Part shown: positions 18,152 to 27,416 of the stretch, piece after piece
Layout: each line of letters begins with the position of its first letter
Numbering within the stretch: the stretch's first letter is position 1
NCBI RefSeq assembly: GCF_017875465.1
Contig: NZ_JAGGMQ010000001.1
Location: forward strand, 4,960,001-5,024,000
Origin: Winslowiella toletana
Lineage (GTDB): Bacteria; Pseudomonadota; Gammaproteobacteria; Enterobacterales; Enterobacteriaceae
DNA length: 64,000 nt
Direction of reading: 5' to 3'
Translations under genes and position numbers: made by a program
Notes under the pieces: model-generated
Told to the model about the DNA's origin: nothing
What the model saw: only the letters and a program-made list of their open reading frames with translations
Databases searched by the model: none

Positions 18152-18167
18152 AAAACTCTCTCCGTAA

Positions 18168-18920
18168 TCAGATAATGTAGCCGCCACCAACTTCAATGTT
18201 CTGCGCGTTGACCCAGCCGTTGTCAGCGGACAGCAGGCTGGCGATCACCCGGCCCACATCGTCCGGCTCACCGATACGGCCAAGCGCGGTTTGCGACGAC
18301 AGTAATTCAACAAATTCCGGGCTCTGATCGAATGCACCGTTGGTCATATCGGTGCGGATGGCGCCGGGTGAAATTGAGTTGGCACGGATCCTGCGCGGGC
18401 CGAACTCCTGGGCCATATAGCGCGTCAGCACTTCCAGTCCGCCTTTAAATGCGGCGTAAGGCGCGGCGCCAGGTGTGGCGACGCGGGTAGTCGCGCTGGT
18501 CATATTGATAATCTGTCCACCGTCAGCGATTAACGGTAGCAGCGCCTGGGTCAGAAAGAACGGGCCTTTCAGATGAACATTTAGCAGACCATCGAATTCC
18601 GCCTCGGTGAGCGCTTCGATCGCCGCGAAATTTCCAAACCCGGCATTGTTAACCAGACCATGGATGCGATCGCTATCCCAGTGGGTGGCCAGTGCCGCCG
18701 CGACATCAGTGGCGAACCCGGCGAAAGAAGCCACATTGCTGACATTCAGCGCCAGCGCCACAGCTTTGCCGCCCGCCGCGTTAATCTTACTGACCACGGC
18801 TTCCGCTTCTTCCGGGTGGCTGTTATACGTCAGGATAACGCCCATTCCGCGGCTGGCGATCTGGATTGCGGCGCTGGCGCCAATGCCCCGGCTCCCCCCA
18901 GTAATAACGATTACGCTCAT
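18168..18920 (-). CDS. short-chain dehydrogenase/reductase
   Basis: 250 residues. Classical SDR: the cofactor loop TGGSRGIGASAA at 7-18, NNAGF about 90, the catalytic Ser in NMTSATTRV, and Tyr/Lys in YAAFKGG, followed by SPGAIRTDM. The glycine-rich loop with a following Arg suggests NADP(H). It reduces or oxidises a carbonyl/alcohol of unknown identity. First gene of a three-gene leftward operon, divergent from an AraC-family regulator whose 136-base shared region is the likely control site; SDR genes next to AraC activators of this type are often induced by aldehydes or xenobiotics (inference). Confidence 0.9.
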   Translation of the reverse strand: MSVIVITGGSRGIGASAAIQIASRGMGVILTYNSHPEEAEAVVSKINAAGGKAVALALNVSNVASFAGFATDVAAALATHWDSDRIHGLVNNAGFGNFAAIEALTEAEFDGLLNVHLKGPFFLTQALLPLIADGGQIINMTSATTRVATPGAAPYAAFKGGLEVLTRYMAQEFGPRRIRANSISPGAIRTDMTNGAFDQSPEFVELLSSQTALGRIGEPDDVGRVIASLLSADNGWVNAQNIEVGGGYII

Positions 18921-19056
18921 AGTTAACTCCGTACTAATTAAGGTGTACAGCTATCATAGGCAGTGCGCCTTACCAGAGCCTGCCCATTACTACCTGAAAC
19001 CTGCCTGTTTCTGCTGTATGCTGACGACAGCCTTATCCGCAGATTAGACAGCAGCC

Positions 19057-19977
19057 ATGAATAATCAATTGCACGAACTCAGACGTTTAGCCGCAAAAGC
19101 GGAGAACCGGCTGACCGAAACCGGTATCCCTCGCGTGGCGATGGTTCAGGGCGCGATCCCTGAACATGAGCTGGCGGCGGTTTATGCGCCGATGGTGAAT
19201 CTGGTATTGCAGGGAAGTAAATCGATGACGGTGGGTGACAGTACGCTGCACTACTGTCCTGCTAACTATTTCCTGATGTCGGTGGCGTTGCCAGCGGTGG
19301 GCACTATCTGGCCAGCGACAACGGGTGAACCCTACCTTGCCGTCGCCCTGACGCTGGATCCTGCGGTAGTGACCGATCTGCTGGCGGATCTGCCGGATTA
19401 CACGCAGAGCGAAACGGAAACCGCCGCCTTTTCGGTCGCCGAAGTGACGCCAGAGCTGATGGATGCCTGGGTGCGTATGCTGCGGCTGATGGAACGCCCG
19501 GCCGATATCGCGGCGCTGGCGCCGGTGTATGAGCGTGAAATTCTCTATCGTGTGTTGCAGGGGCCGCATGGTCAGATGCTGCGCGATATTGCGCTGCCTG
19601 ACAGCGCCGTGGCGCGGGTCAGTCTGGCGATTCAGATGATCCGTCGCGACTACGCAAAGCCGCTACGTGTGGAGGAGCTGGCAGAGAAAGCGGCGATGAG
19701 CGTATCCGCTTTCCATCGCCACTTTAAGGCGGTCACCACGCTGAGTCCGCTGCAATTTCAGAAACGCATCCGTTTATTGCAGGCGCGTATGCTGTTGCTG
19801 GTCAGTGGTAAAAACGTCACCTCGGCGGCGCTGGATGTGGGTTACGAAAGCACCACCCAGTTCAGTCGCGAATATGCGCGCGCCTTTGGTCTGCCGCCAA
19901 CCCGTGATGCCACGAAAATACTCGCCAGTATCCGCAATATGAACAGCGATCGTCACGCTGATCTCAGCCTGCCATAA
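19057..19977 (+). CDS. AraC-family transcriptional regulator
   Basis: 306 residues. The N-terminal part (MVQGAIPEHELAAVYAPMVNLVLQGSK) is the AraC-type N-terminal cupin-like domain found in regulators beside oxidoreductases. The C-terminal third carries two helix-turn-helix units: LRVEELAEKAAMSVSAFHRHFK and VTSAALDVGYESTTQFSREYARAFG. It is divergent from the SDR/VOC/saccharopine dehydrogenase-like operon, which it likely activates. The ligand is unknown. Confidence 0.9.
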   Translation: MNNQLHELRRLAAKAENRLTETGIPRVAMVQGAIPEHELAAVYAPMVNLVLQGSKSMTVGDSTLHYCPANYFLMSVALPAVGTIWPATTGEPYLAVALTLDPAVVTDLLADLPDYTQSETETAAFSVAEVTPELMDAWVRMLRLMERPADIAALAPVYEREILYRVLQGPHGQMLRDIALPDSAVARVSLAIQMIRRDYAKPLRVEELAEKAAMSVSAFHRHFKAVTTLSPLQFQKRIRLLQARMLLLVSGKNVTSAALDVGYESTTQFSREYARAFGLPPTRDATKILASIRNMNSDRHADLSLP

Positions 19978-20202
19978 CCTTCTGTTAGCCCGGTAGGTGG
20001 AAACGTAAGATCGCCTGCTTAAGCCGTAGAGTTTTGTTGGTTTAAGAGTTATATCAATGGGGTGGACCTGGGTGTGAATGAGCTGCTGTTGTTACCCTGA
20101 AGTCGGCGTGTAATCGACCTGGACCAGAACAGTATTCATATCAGTGACAGTACTGACAACAACCACCTCGGTTGGGTCGCTACCTTTCCAGCAAACAATA
20201 AA

Positions 20203-20231
20203 AAAAACCGGACGTTTAGCGTCCGGTTTTT
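20203..20231 (-). terminator. terminator of the asparaginase gene (bidirectional)
   Basis: The GC core ACCGGAC/GTCCGGT, extended by A/T pairs to 11-bp arms, encloses a 7-base loop and is followed by a run of eight T on the minus strand (A on the strand shown). It is 22 bases past the asparaginase stop. On the plus strand a T run also follows, so it may serve the AraC gene. The stretch 19978-20202 holds no gene that I can support. Confidence 0.85.
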
Positions 20232-20252
20232 ACGTTCTGGATTTACTGAACC

Positions 20253-21296
20253 TTAGTACTGATGGAAGTACTGCTGGATCAGTTTTGGATCACGGGTTTC
20301 GGTTAATGCGGTCATTAACAGAATTCGCGCCTTGGCCGGATTCAGTGAATCGCCGACCAGGCCAGGCTGACTGCTGTCCTCCGGCACCACACCACTGCCG
20401 GTGCGGGAAGTTCGCACCACAATAATGCCCTTCTTCTCCGCTTTTTCGATCCCTGCGCGACTTCTCTTCGAGACCGAACCCGCGCCGGTGCCTACATAGA
20501 TAATGCCGTCGGCATGGTTGGCGATCGCCGCGTCCCACATATATTCCGGATCATCCTGGTAACCGTAAATAATCACCACCTGCGGCAGCTTTTTCAGACT
20601 GCGGACATCAAACACCGAACGCAATGTGTTGATTTTATCTGAACGCGTCTCAAATTGCGGTTTACCGCCAACAAACACCCCAAGATAGCCCTGCTCAGGC
20701 GCTTTAAAGGTATCAATCGTGGTGGCGTTAGTTTTGGTGACAAAGCGCGCTGCACCAATACGATCATTAAGCACCACGGTGACGCCCCGTCCGGCAGCAT
20801 TCTTATCGGCGGCAAGAGTAACAGCTTCCAGCAAATTCATCGGGCCATCGGCGCTAATCGCCGTCGATGGTCGCATGGCGGCGGTAAATACTACCGGCTT
20901 ATTGCTTTTAACCGTCAGGTTAAGGAAGTAAGGGGTTTCATCGAGGGTATCCGTACCGTGGGTAATCACCACGCCATCAACATCATCCCGCGCCAGCAGC
21001 TCATTGACGCGGTTCGACAGCTTCAGAATCACATCACTGGTGATCTCGTTACTGCCGATATTGGCAACCTGTTCGCCATCAACTTGCGCCACATTTTTAA
21101 TCGCCGGAACCGCATTGATCAGGGTATCAATGCCGACAGCGCCCGCTTTATAGCCGACAGTCTGGGTATCAGAAGGTGCTGAACCGGCAATAGTGCCGCC
21201 GGTAGCAAGAATTACCACATGGGATAATTTTGCCATGGCAAAACCGGAACAGCAGAATGCAAGAAGAATGGAAGATGCGACAGCCTTAAATTTCAT
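20253..21296 (-). CDS. ansB: type II L-asparaginase (periplasmic)
   Basis: 347 residues with a signal peptide cleaved after GFAMA (residues 1-22). Catalytic residues of the asparaginase family are present: Thr35 in ATGGTIAGS, and Thr115-Asp116 in THGTDTLDE, with Lys and Tyr residues downstream. It hydrolyses asparagine (and some glutamine) to aspartate and ammonia in the periplasm. The substrate-binding loop reads IGSNEIT rather than the IGSQDM of E. coli, a common variation among relatives. Monocistronic with its own terminator. The long upstream region contains a candidate small RNA on the same strand. Confidence 0.95.
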   Translation of the reverse strand: MKFKAVASSILLAFCCSGFAMAKLSHVVILATGGTIAGSAPSDTQTVGYKAGAVGIDTLINAVPAIKNVAQVDGEQVANIGSNEITSDVILKLSNRVNELLARDDVDGVVITHGTDTLDETPYFLNLTVKSNKPVVFTAAMRPSTAISADGPMNLLEAVTLAADKNAAGRGVTVVLNDRIGAARFVTKTNATTIDTFKAPEQGYLGVFVGGKPQFETRSDKINTLRSVFDVRSLKKLPQVVIIYGYQDDPEYMWDAAIANHADGIIYVGTGAGSVSKRSRAGIEKAEKKGIIVVRTSRTGSGVVPEDSSQPGLVGDSLNPAKARILLMTALTETRDPKLIQQYFHQY

Positions 21297-21452
21297 AAAT
21301 GTTTCCTTAACGAAAACACTTAATTAGCAATATCTGTGCCATTAAAATATTCAGATCATTATTTATATCACTGATATTAATGGGGTTTAGTTAAAAAATA
21401 ACCAATAAGCGTGGCATTGATCATTTTATCGCCACAGTGATTGGATAACAGG

Positions 21453-21610
21453 CAAAAAAAAAACCTCCCTGAAGGAGGCTGAAAAAAAATCGTTACAGTG
21501 AGATATCACTAAATAGTTAGTCACCTTAGTAACAGAAAAGTTCTCTCCACCGACACTTTTTCTGCCCGTTAAGCTTAGTTGCCTGCTTTTTAAACGACTT
21601 TATGGATATT
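21453..21610 (-). ncRNA. candidate small RNA upstream of asparaginase gene, minus strand
   Basis: A strong minus-strand intrinsic terminator lies at 21453-21480: stem AGCCTCC/GGAGGTT, loop TTCAG, then ten T. No minus-strand gene precedes it, so it must end an independent leftward transcript. A CTATACT -10-like element on the minus strand at 21618-21624 would start that transcript near 21610, giving about 158 nucleotides. No ribosome binding site plus ORF was found inside. The transcript would leave the region shared with the divergent nlpA-type promoter. It could alternatively be a leader of ansB that is terminated early. Identity unknown. Confidence 0.5.
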
Positions 21611-21637
21611 ACCCATGAGTATAGGGTGTCGCGCGGT

Positions 21638-21643
21638 TATAAT
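21638..21643 (+). promoter_or_regulatory. -10 element upstream of the NlpA/MetQ gene
   Basis: A perfect TATAAT lies 39 bases before the GTG start of the lipoprotein gene. The -35 at the expected spacing (ATGAGT) is weak. It is adjacent to the minus-strand -10 of the candidate small RNA, so the two transcripts may interfere. Confidence 0.5.
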
Positions 21644-21681
21644 AGATTTCTGCCAACTTAATAAACCTGAAGGATCCTGTT

Positions 21682-22482
21682 GTGAATAAAGTGCTTGCCT
21701 CACTGCTAATAGCCACATCCGCGCTGTTGTTATCGGCCTGCTCTCCTGATGATGAAAATAAAGTCAAGGTGGCAATTAATACCGGGCCAGACCAGGCGAT
21801 CTGGGACGTGGCGCAGAAAGTCGCAAAGGAAAAATATAACTTAGATCTCGAAGTTATATCATTTAACGATTACGTGTTGCCCAATGAAGCGCTGCAGAAT
21901 AAAGATGTCGACGCTAATGCCTTCCAGAGCCTGCCTTATCTTGAGGATCAGTCGAAAGAGCGTGGTTATAAATTTGCCATTATCAGCAAAACCTTTATTT
22001 TCCCGATTGCGGCTTATTCACATAAAATCAAAAATATCAGCGAGTTGAAAGAAGGTTCAACCATCACCATCTCAAATGAAGCCACTACGCTGGGTCGCAG
22101 TTTATTACTGTTACAGGCACAGGGGTTAATTAAGCTGAAGGATGGCGTCGGCTATCTGCCAACCAAACTGGATATTACCGCCAACCCAAAAAAGCTGAAA
22201 CTGGTTGAAGTGGACACGCCACAATTAACCCGTACGCTTGATGATCCTGATGTCACGCTGTCGGTTATCAATACTAATTTCTCCGCCCAGGCGGGATTAT
22301 CAGCTTCGCGCGACGGATTATTTATGGAAGGCGCGGCTTCACCCTATGTTAATGCGCTGGTATCGCGCGAAGATAATAAAGACAGCGAGAAGCTACAGAA
22401 GTTAAAACAGGCTTTCCAGTCGAAGGAAGTAGAAGAGAAAGCGATCGAAGTCTATAAAGGCGATGCAATCAAAGGCTGGTAA
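21682..22482 (+). CDS. NlpA/MetQ-family substrate-binding lipoprotein
   Basis: 266 residues from a GTG preceded by AAGGA. Lipoprotein signal with lipobox LLSAC (Cys at about 20). The mature domain is the NlpA/MetQ type: VKVAINTGPDQAIWDVAQKVAKEKY, DANAFQSLPYL, and SNEATTLGRSLLLLQAQGLI. Family members bind methionine or related ligands for MetNI-type importers. No ATPase or permease gene is next to it, so it resembles the solitary nlpA rather than an intact metNIQ operon. Ligand uncertain. Confidence 0.9.
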   Translation: MNKVLASLLIATSALLLSACSPDDENKVKVAINTGPDQAIWDVAQKVAKEKYNLDLEVISFNDYVLPNEALQNKDVDANAFQSLPYLEDQSKERGYKFAIISKTFIFPIAAYSHKIKNISELKEGSTITISNEATTLGRSLLLLQAQGLIKLKDGVGYLPTKLDITANPKKLKLVEVDTPQLTRTLDDPDVTLSVINTNFSAQAGLSASRDGLFMEGAASPYVNALVSREDNKDSEKLQKLKQAFQSKEVEEKAIEVYKGDAIKGW

Positions 22483-22499
22483 TATTCCCGTGTAAAACA

Positions 22500-22522
22500 G
22501 ATGGCGGCTTCAGGCCGCCATC
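22500..22522. terminator. terminator between the converging lipoprotein and dcm genes
   Basis: Perfect 9-bp arms GATGGCGGC and GCCGCCATC with a 5-base loop, followed by TTT. It lies in the 46-base gap between the two convergent genes and can serve both. Confidence 0.75.
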
Positions 22523-22528
22523 TTTCTG

Positions 22529-23959
22529 TCAGACCTCTTCCGCTACCGGTTTCAAAGCCACCGCGCGCTCAATACAGGGTTGCAGCAAACGGGCAACAGC
22601 GGCGAACACCGGCACCACCACGCTGTTACCAAACTGCTTATAGGATTGCGTATCTGAGACCGGGATAATAAAACGCTTCTCCCCCGGCTGCTCAAAGCCC
22701 ATCAGTCGGGCGCATTCACGTGGCGTCAGGCGTCGTGGCCGGTTTTGCTGGTTATCAGCGTTTGCAAAATCCTGCTCGCCCAGCGCCAAATCCCAGCCAC
22801 GATCGATCAGGATTTCGGAACCATCTTTGTGATAACGCGCGGACAGAGTGCGTGCCACCGCGTTTTTATTATGCGGATTCACCAGGCCAAAGCCAAAGCC
22901 GTTGCCTTTTGCCTGATGTTTTTTAGCGTAGTTGTACAGATACTCCCACAGCTTCGGCGTCAGGATATATTTTTCTTCTGCCGGCACATCCAGCAGATCG
23001 GCGATGGCCGGACGCGTAGCGGGATAGAATTGCGCAATATCGCGCAGCGTAAAGCCATGATGAATATCCAGATCGCGACGGAAACCCACCAGTACAATAC
23101 GTTCACGATGTTGCGGCAGAAAATGTTTGCCATCCACCACCTTCGGATCATCTTTGCCGGCCTCGGCTGCATCCGCAACTTCGTAGCCCAGTTCGTCAAG
23201 GGTTTGCATAATCACCCTGAAGGTATTGCCCTTGTCATGGCTCTTTAAATTCTTCACGTTTTCCAGCACAAACACTGCTGGCTGTTTGGCGGCAATAATG
23301 CGTGCGACGTCGAAAAACAGCGTGCCCTGGGTATCACACTCAAAGCCATGTTTTCTGCCGAGGGAGTTCTTTTTACTGACCCCTGCCACGCTAAACGGCT
23401 GACAGGGAAAACCAGCCAGCAGCACGTCATGATCGGGGATCGCGCTGTCGATATGGCAATAAGCGTCTTCTTCGCTGATCTCCGGCTTCGCGCTGAGGGT
23501 AACATCACGGATATCGCGGTTAAAAATATGCCGGCCGGGTTCATTGTACCAGTTGGCTTTATAGGTTCTTACCGCTTCGGGATTCCACTCGCTGGTAAAT
23601 ACACACTGGCCGCCAATGGCGTCAAAACCTTTACGTATACCGCCAATACCGGCAAACAGATCAATAAAACGAAAACCATAGTTGCCAGCTTTTTCTGGCG
23701 CCGCAGGCAGCATTTTGTGCAGCAAGGTCTCTTCAGCATGGCTAAGCCGTTTCGGCTGGCATTTGCCTTTGACCCAGCGATTGATGCCTTCACGGGTCCA
23801 CTCGGTATGACTCACCTTGCGCAGCAACTCAGCGACATATTTCTGTCCGTAAATCTCCAGAACACGTTGAATCAGCGCCAGATCCTTCTGTTTCTTATCT
23901 TCCATTTCCACACTGGCCTGAAGCGCCAGCTGTTCAGCGATTTGTGTCAGATCGGACAT
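22529..23959 (-). CDS. dcm: DNA (cytosine-5-)-methyltransferase Dcm
   Basis: 476 residues. All core C5-methyltransferase motifs are in order: [15 protein letters not shown] (I, about 98-112), AGFPCQPFS with catalytic Cys186 (IV), ENVKNL (VI), [11 protein letters not shown] (VIII), [16 protein letters not shown] (IX), and QFGNSVVVP (X). It strongly resembles E. coli Dcm, which methylates the inner cytosine of CCWGG. The N-terminal 90 residues are helical and different from E. coli, with a possible helix-turn-helix ([20 protein letters not shown]). The mismatch endonuclease gene vsr, which overlaps dcm in E. coli, is absent here. No restriction gene is nearby, so it is an orphan methylase. Confidence 0.93.
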   Translation of the reverse strand: MSDLTQIAEQLALQASVEMEDKKQKDLALIQRVLEIYGQKYVAELLRKVSHTEWTREGINRWVKGKCQPKRLSHAEETLLHKMLPAAPEKAGNYGFRFIDLFAGIGGIRKGFDAIGGQCVFTSEWNPEAVRTYKANWYNEPGRHIFNRDIRDVTLSAKPEISEEDAYCHIDSAIPDHDVLLAGFPCQPFSVAGVSKKNSLGRKHGFECDTQGTLFFDVARIIAAKQPAVFVLENVKNLKSHDKGNTFRVIMQTLDELGYEVADAAEAGKDDPKVVDGKHFLPQHRERIVLVGFRRDLDIHHGFTLRDIAQFYPATRPAIADLLDVPAEEKYILTPKLWEYLYNYAKKHQAKGNGFGFGLVNPHNKNAVARTLSARYHKDGSEILIDRGWDLALGEQDFANADNQQNRPRRLTPRECARLMGFEQPGEKRFIIPVSDTQSYKQFGNSVVVPVFAAVARLLQPCIERAVALKPVAEEV

Positions 23960-23978
23960 TACAGGTCTCTGGGTTAAG

Positions 23979-23999
23979 TAAGTGATGACGTATCACTTA
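23979..23999. promoter_or_regulatory. palindrome upstream of dcm, possible operator
   Basis: Perfect arms TAAGTGAT and ATCACTTA separated by 5 bases, 20 bases before the dcm start codon on the minus strand. The size and position fit an operator, perhaps for autoregulation by the N-terminal helical domain of Dcm (inference). Confidence 0.4.
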
Positions 24000-24200
24000 T
24001 CATATACCTCTGCGCCTGATGAGACCATAAATAGTGGCAAATCAGCATGATAATGCCCGTACTTCAGGATAAGACGCTGTTATACCTTTTCCATTCAACC
24101 ATATGAATAACCAATGGCTGGGTAGCATAAAACCAGATTTATCGTTAACTATCAGTTAATTGTGTTATTTCCTGTGCAAGTGCGATGATAAAAAAGGAAT

Positions 24201-24214
24201 TTTGATGCATCAAA
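24201..24214. promoter_or_regulatory. 14-bp perfect palindrome upstream of second kinase gene
   Basis: TTTGATGCATCAAA lies 58 bases upstream of the kinase start, in the 312-base gap between dcm and that gene. It is a good candidate operator for the GntR-family regulator encoded at the end of the same operon. The rest of the gap shows no gene. Confidence 0.45.
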
Positions 24215-24271
24215 TATCATGTAGATTAACTTCTGCGCTCGCGGGATGACTCAGCATGGCAGGAGCAGAAT

Positions 24272-25339
24272 ATGAATTTTCAACAGCACCAAATGGACAC
24301 CTTTTTAATCAGCGGCATGCTGACCTCACCGCCGCCGCAAATTTCTGGCGCAACAGCTGAACGCATCGCGCATCAGCACTATGGTCTGGCAGGTGAAATC
24401 ACCTTACTCAGCGGCGAACGGGATAAAAATTTTCGTTTGCAGTGTTCCTCAGGCGAGGCCTGGGTAATGAAATTTTATAACCGCTGCGACGATGCCATTA
24501 CCCGTGATTTTCAGGAGCAGGTATTACTGCATATCGCACAACGCGCGCCATTACTGCCGGTGCCACGTTTAATCCACACTCAAAGCGGTCAGCGTGAGTT
24601 TGTCTGTCATGACGAGTCCGGCAACCCGGTGTATGGCGTAGTGATCACCCTGCTGCCAGGCAGAACGCCAGCATTAGCCGATAACAGTCCGGCGCTGCTC
24701 GACAGCCTTGGCAACATCATGGCGCAGCTTAATCTGGCGATCGGCGATTTTTCCCATCCGGCGCAGCAGCGCACCATTCTGTGGGATCTGATGCATAGCG
24801 GCAAATTGCATACGGCAACCGGCTATCTGCCCGCCGGTGCGCGTCGTGACTGGATTATTCAGTTTCTCTCTCACTTTACCAGCCAGCTGCTTCCGCAACT
24901 GAATTCGCTGCGCAGACAGGTGATCCATAACGATCTGAGCGGCAGCAATATTCTGATTGATCGCCAGCATCCTGCCACCGTGAGCGGCATTCTTGATTTT
25001 GGCGATATGGTCTGTGCGCCGCTGATTAATGAGATCGCCACCGCAGCTTCCTATTATATGCAACCCGGCATCAGCGATCCGCTAATGGCGGTGGCGCAGA
25101 TAGTTCACGGTTACCAGCGGCTGATGCCGTTACAGCAACAGGAACTGATGCTGCTGTATGAGCTGATACTGGCGCGTCTGACAATCAGGGTGCTGATTAC
25201 CGAATGGCGTTCGGCGCTGTTTCCGGAAAACCGGGACTATATTTTGCGCCACAATCCGCATGCCTGGGCGCTGCTCGATCATTTTCGCGCCCAGTCGCTG
25301 ACAGCAGGTCGCGACCAGCTGATGGCGCTTTGTTGTTAA
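24272..25339 (+). CDS. APH-fold small-molecule kinase, hydroxylysine kinase-like (copy 2)
   Basis: 355 residues, start preceded by AGGAG. Same fold and layout as the kinase at 3.1-4.1 kb: ATP lysine in WVMKFYN (about 67), catalytic loop HNDLSGSNIL with Asp221, and LDFGD at 241-245. The shared features WDLMHSG/WDMSHAS, TEWRSALFPE/TQWRATLFPE and the C-terminus show the two are paralogues, but they are well diverged, so this is not a recent duplication. It is followed after 19 bases by the paired aminotransferase-fold enzyme. Likely phosphorylates an amino alcohol in the cytoplasm. Confidence 0.85.
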   Translation: MNFQQHQMDTFLISGMLTSPPPQISGATAERIAHQHYGLAGEITLLSGERDKNFRLQCSSGEAWVMKFYNRCDDAITRDFQEQVLLHIAQRAPLLPVPRLIHTQSGQREFVCHDESGNPVYGVVITLLPGRTPALADNSPALLDSLGNIMAQLNLAIGDFSHPAQQRTILWDLMHSGKLHTATGYLPAGARRDWIIQFLSHFTSQLLPQLNSLRRQVIHNDLSGSNILIDRQHPATVSGILDFGDMVCAPLINEIATAASYYMQPGISDPLMAVAQIVHGYQRLMPLQQQELMLLYELILARLTIRVLITEWRSALFPENRDYILRHNPHAWALLDHFRAQSLTAGRDQLMALCC

Positions 25340-25358
25340 TTTAACGGGAGATTTAACG

Positions 25359-26642
25359 ATGAACGCGGATACCGCAACCCTGATGCAACGTCGCGCCGCC
25401 CTGCTCGGCCCGGCTTATCGCCTTTTTTACCAGTATCCTAAACACTTTGTGCGCGGTGAAGGGGTGTGGCTGATCGATTCCAGCGGCAGGCGCTACCTTG
25501 ATGCCTATAATAATGTGCCCGCAGTGGGCCACTGTCATCCTGCAGTGGTGGCCGCGCTGCATCAGCAGGCGACTACCCTCAACACCCACACCCGTTACCT
25601 GCATGACAACGTGGTGAACTATGCGGAGAAACTGCTGGCAACCTTTCCGCCGGAACTTGGCCACGTAATGTTTACCTGTACCGGCAGCGAGGCCAACGAT
25701 CTGGCGCTGCGCGTCGCCAGCACCGTCAGCCAGGGACGCGGCATTATTATCACCCGTAATGCCTATCACGGCGTCACCTCTGCGCTGGTGGATATCTCTC
25801 CGGCGCTGGATAACACCACGCCCACGGCGCCTCATGTCCGTATGGTCGATGCACCGGACAGCTATCGTAAAACCCCGCAACAGGCCGCCGCCGACTTTAC
25901 CCGTGATGTACAGGCAGCAATTCACGATCTGCAACAGCACGGCATTGCACCGTCAGCGTTGATTGTCGATACGCTGTTTGCCAGTGATGGTCTCTACAGT
26001 GAACCCGCCGGGCTGCTAACCGGCGCAGTGGCGGCGATGCGTGCGGCCGGTGGCCTGTTTATCGCCGATGAAGTGCAGGCCGGGCTGGCGCGCGCAGGCA
26101 GCCATATGTGGGGATTTGCCCGCCATGGCGTGATCCCGGATCTGGTCACCCTCGGTAAACCGCTGGGTAATGGTCATCCGATTGCCGCCTTAATCGCCAG
26201 ACCGGCGCTGCTGGCAGAGTTTGGCGCCCGTACCCGCTACTTTAATACCTTTGGTGGCAACCCGGTCTCCGCCGCCGTGGGTATGGCGGTATTGCAGGTG
26301 ATTGAAGATGAACAGCTACAACAAAACGCCTTAACCACTGGCGCGTATCTGATGGATGGCTTACGCAGCATTGCCGATGACTATCCGTTAATTGGCGATG
26401 TGCGCGGTGCGGGTCTGTATGCCGGGCTGGAGATTGTCAGTAATCCGGCAGAAAAAACGCCGGATAGCGGCATGGCAGCGCAGCTGGTCAATCAGCTGGC
26501 GGAAAACGGCGTGTTGGTCGGCGCCAGCGGCAGCCATGGTCAGGTGATTAAAGTGCGCCCGCCACTGCCGTTTAAACCCGCGGATGCCGACCATTTTCTT
26601 GAGATATTGCGTCATACTTTGCAAACGCTGACATCCCGTTAA
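25359..26642 (+). CDS. class III aminotransferase-fold enzyme, ammoniophospholyase-like (copy 2)
   Basis: 427 residues, start preceded by GGGAG. PLP enzyme with [12 protein letters not shown] (107-118), IADEVQ with Asp237, and PLP lysine about 267 in [13 protein letters not shown], then [14 protein letters not shown]. The match in style to AGXT2L1/AGXT2L2 ammoniophospholyases is closer than in copy 1, because the GKPxGNGHP and GGNPVS segments are intact. Probably converts the phosphorylated product of the preceding kinase to an aldehyde, ammonia and phosphate. Candidate substrates are 5-phosphohydroxylysine or phosphoethanolamine. An ordinary transaminase activity remains possible. Confidence 0.87.
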   Translation: MNADTATLMQRRAALLGPAYRLFYQYPKHFVRGEGVWLIDSSGRRYLDAYNNVPAVGHCHPAVVAALHQQATTLNTHTRYLHDNVVNYAEKLLATFPPELGHVMFTCTGSEANDLALRVASTVSQGRGIIITRNAYHGVTSALVDISPALDNTTPTAPHVRMVDAPDSYRKTPQQAAADFTRDVQAAIHDLQQHGIAPSALIVDTLFASDGLYSEPAGLLTGAVAAMRAAGGLFIADEVQAGLARAGSHMWGFARHGVIPDLVTLGKPLGNGHPIAALIARPALLAEFGARTRYFNTFGGNPVSAAVGMAVLQVIEDEQLQQNALTTGAYLMDGLRSIADDYPLIGDVRGAGLYAGLEIVSNPAEKTPDSGMAAQLVNQLAENGVLVGASGSHGQVIKVRPPLPFKPADADHFLEILRHTLQTLTSR

Positions 26643-26664
26643 TCGCAACATACCAGGGCGATCC

Positions 26665-27333
26665 ATGAATTATCCACTTAGCTCGATCAGTCACTCTTCG
26701 CTGGGCACCACGGTATATGACATGCTGCGTCAGGCGCTGATTTGCGGGCAGTTCAGGCCTAATGATCGCCTGAAAATTCGCGATATTGCGATGCAGGTTG
26801 ATACCAGCGTTACGCCGGTCAGGGATGCCATTCTGCAGCTGGCTAAGGAGCAGGCGCTGGAGATGCGCACACCGAAAGATATTCGCGTGCCGCAGCTGGA
26901 TGCCAGTCAGTACGCTGAAATTCGCACACTGCGTCTTGAAATGGAGGGTTTTGCGGCGGAAAAAGCCGCTGAACTGATTACTCCGGCAGATCTGCACGCT
27001 ATTGAGCGCAATATCAGCGATAATATGCAGGTGATTGCCGCTGGCGATCTGTCACAGGCGTTGCGACTCAACAGTGAGTTTCATCTGCTGCTGGCGTGCA
27101 GTGCGCAAATGCCGTTGTTAAGTCACTTTATCAACTCATTGTGGATGCGCGCCGGACCACTGGTGGCCGAAGCCTATACGTACTTCTCCCAGCGCATGGC
27201 GATCGAGCATCATCACGATATTCTTCAGGCGCTGAAAAACCGCGACGGCCAGGCAGCACGGCGCGCGATTCAGGAGGATATTCTGGATGGTAACCAGAAA
27301 ATGGTGGAGTTTTTGCGTGCCAGTCGCGGCTGA
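26665..27333 (+). CDS. GntR-family regulator, FCD (FadR-type) subgroup
   Basis: 222 residues. N-terminal winged helix: VYDMLRQALICGQFRPNDRLKIRDIAMQVDTSVTPVRDAILQLAKEQALEM, the GntR signature. The C-terminal helical FCD ligand domain contains EIRTLRLEMEGFAAEKAAE and NSEFHLLL, with histidines (SEFH, EHHHDI) placed for the usual metal site. It lies 22 bases downstream of the aminotransferase-fold gene in the same direction, so it most likely controls this kinase/phospholyase-like operon in response to its substrate. Confidence 0.9.
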   Translation: MNYPLSSISHSSLGTTVYDMLRQALICGQFRPNDRLKIRDIAMQVDTSVTPVRDAILQLAKEQALEMRTPKDIRVPQLDASQYAEIRTLRLEMEGFAAEKAAELITPADLHAIERNISDNMQVIAAGDLSQALRLNSEFHLLLACSAQMPLLSHFINSLWMRAGPLVAEAYTYFSQRMAIEHHHDILQALKNRDGQAARRAIQEDILDGNQKMVEFLRASRG

Positions 27334-27416
27334 TTGTTATATCAGACGTATCGCATTTACGTTGAAAACTTGAGGCGCAGGCCGCAATTTAGCACGCCAG
27401 ACCTGAGGAACTAAAG

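Noticed and set aside
20144..20425. 93-codon plus-strand frame spanning a terminator
   Set aside because: It runs through the asparaginase terminator and into the antisense of ansB; not a credible gene.
21453..21610. Candidate small RNA as the known SdsR RNA
   Set aside because: It shares AGGCAACTAAGC and a CTATACT -10 with SdsR as I remember it, but spacing, the remaining sequence and the terminator differ, so I do not assign the name.
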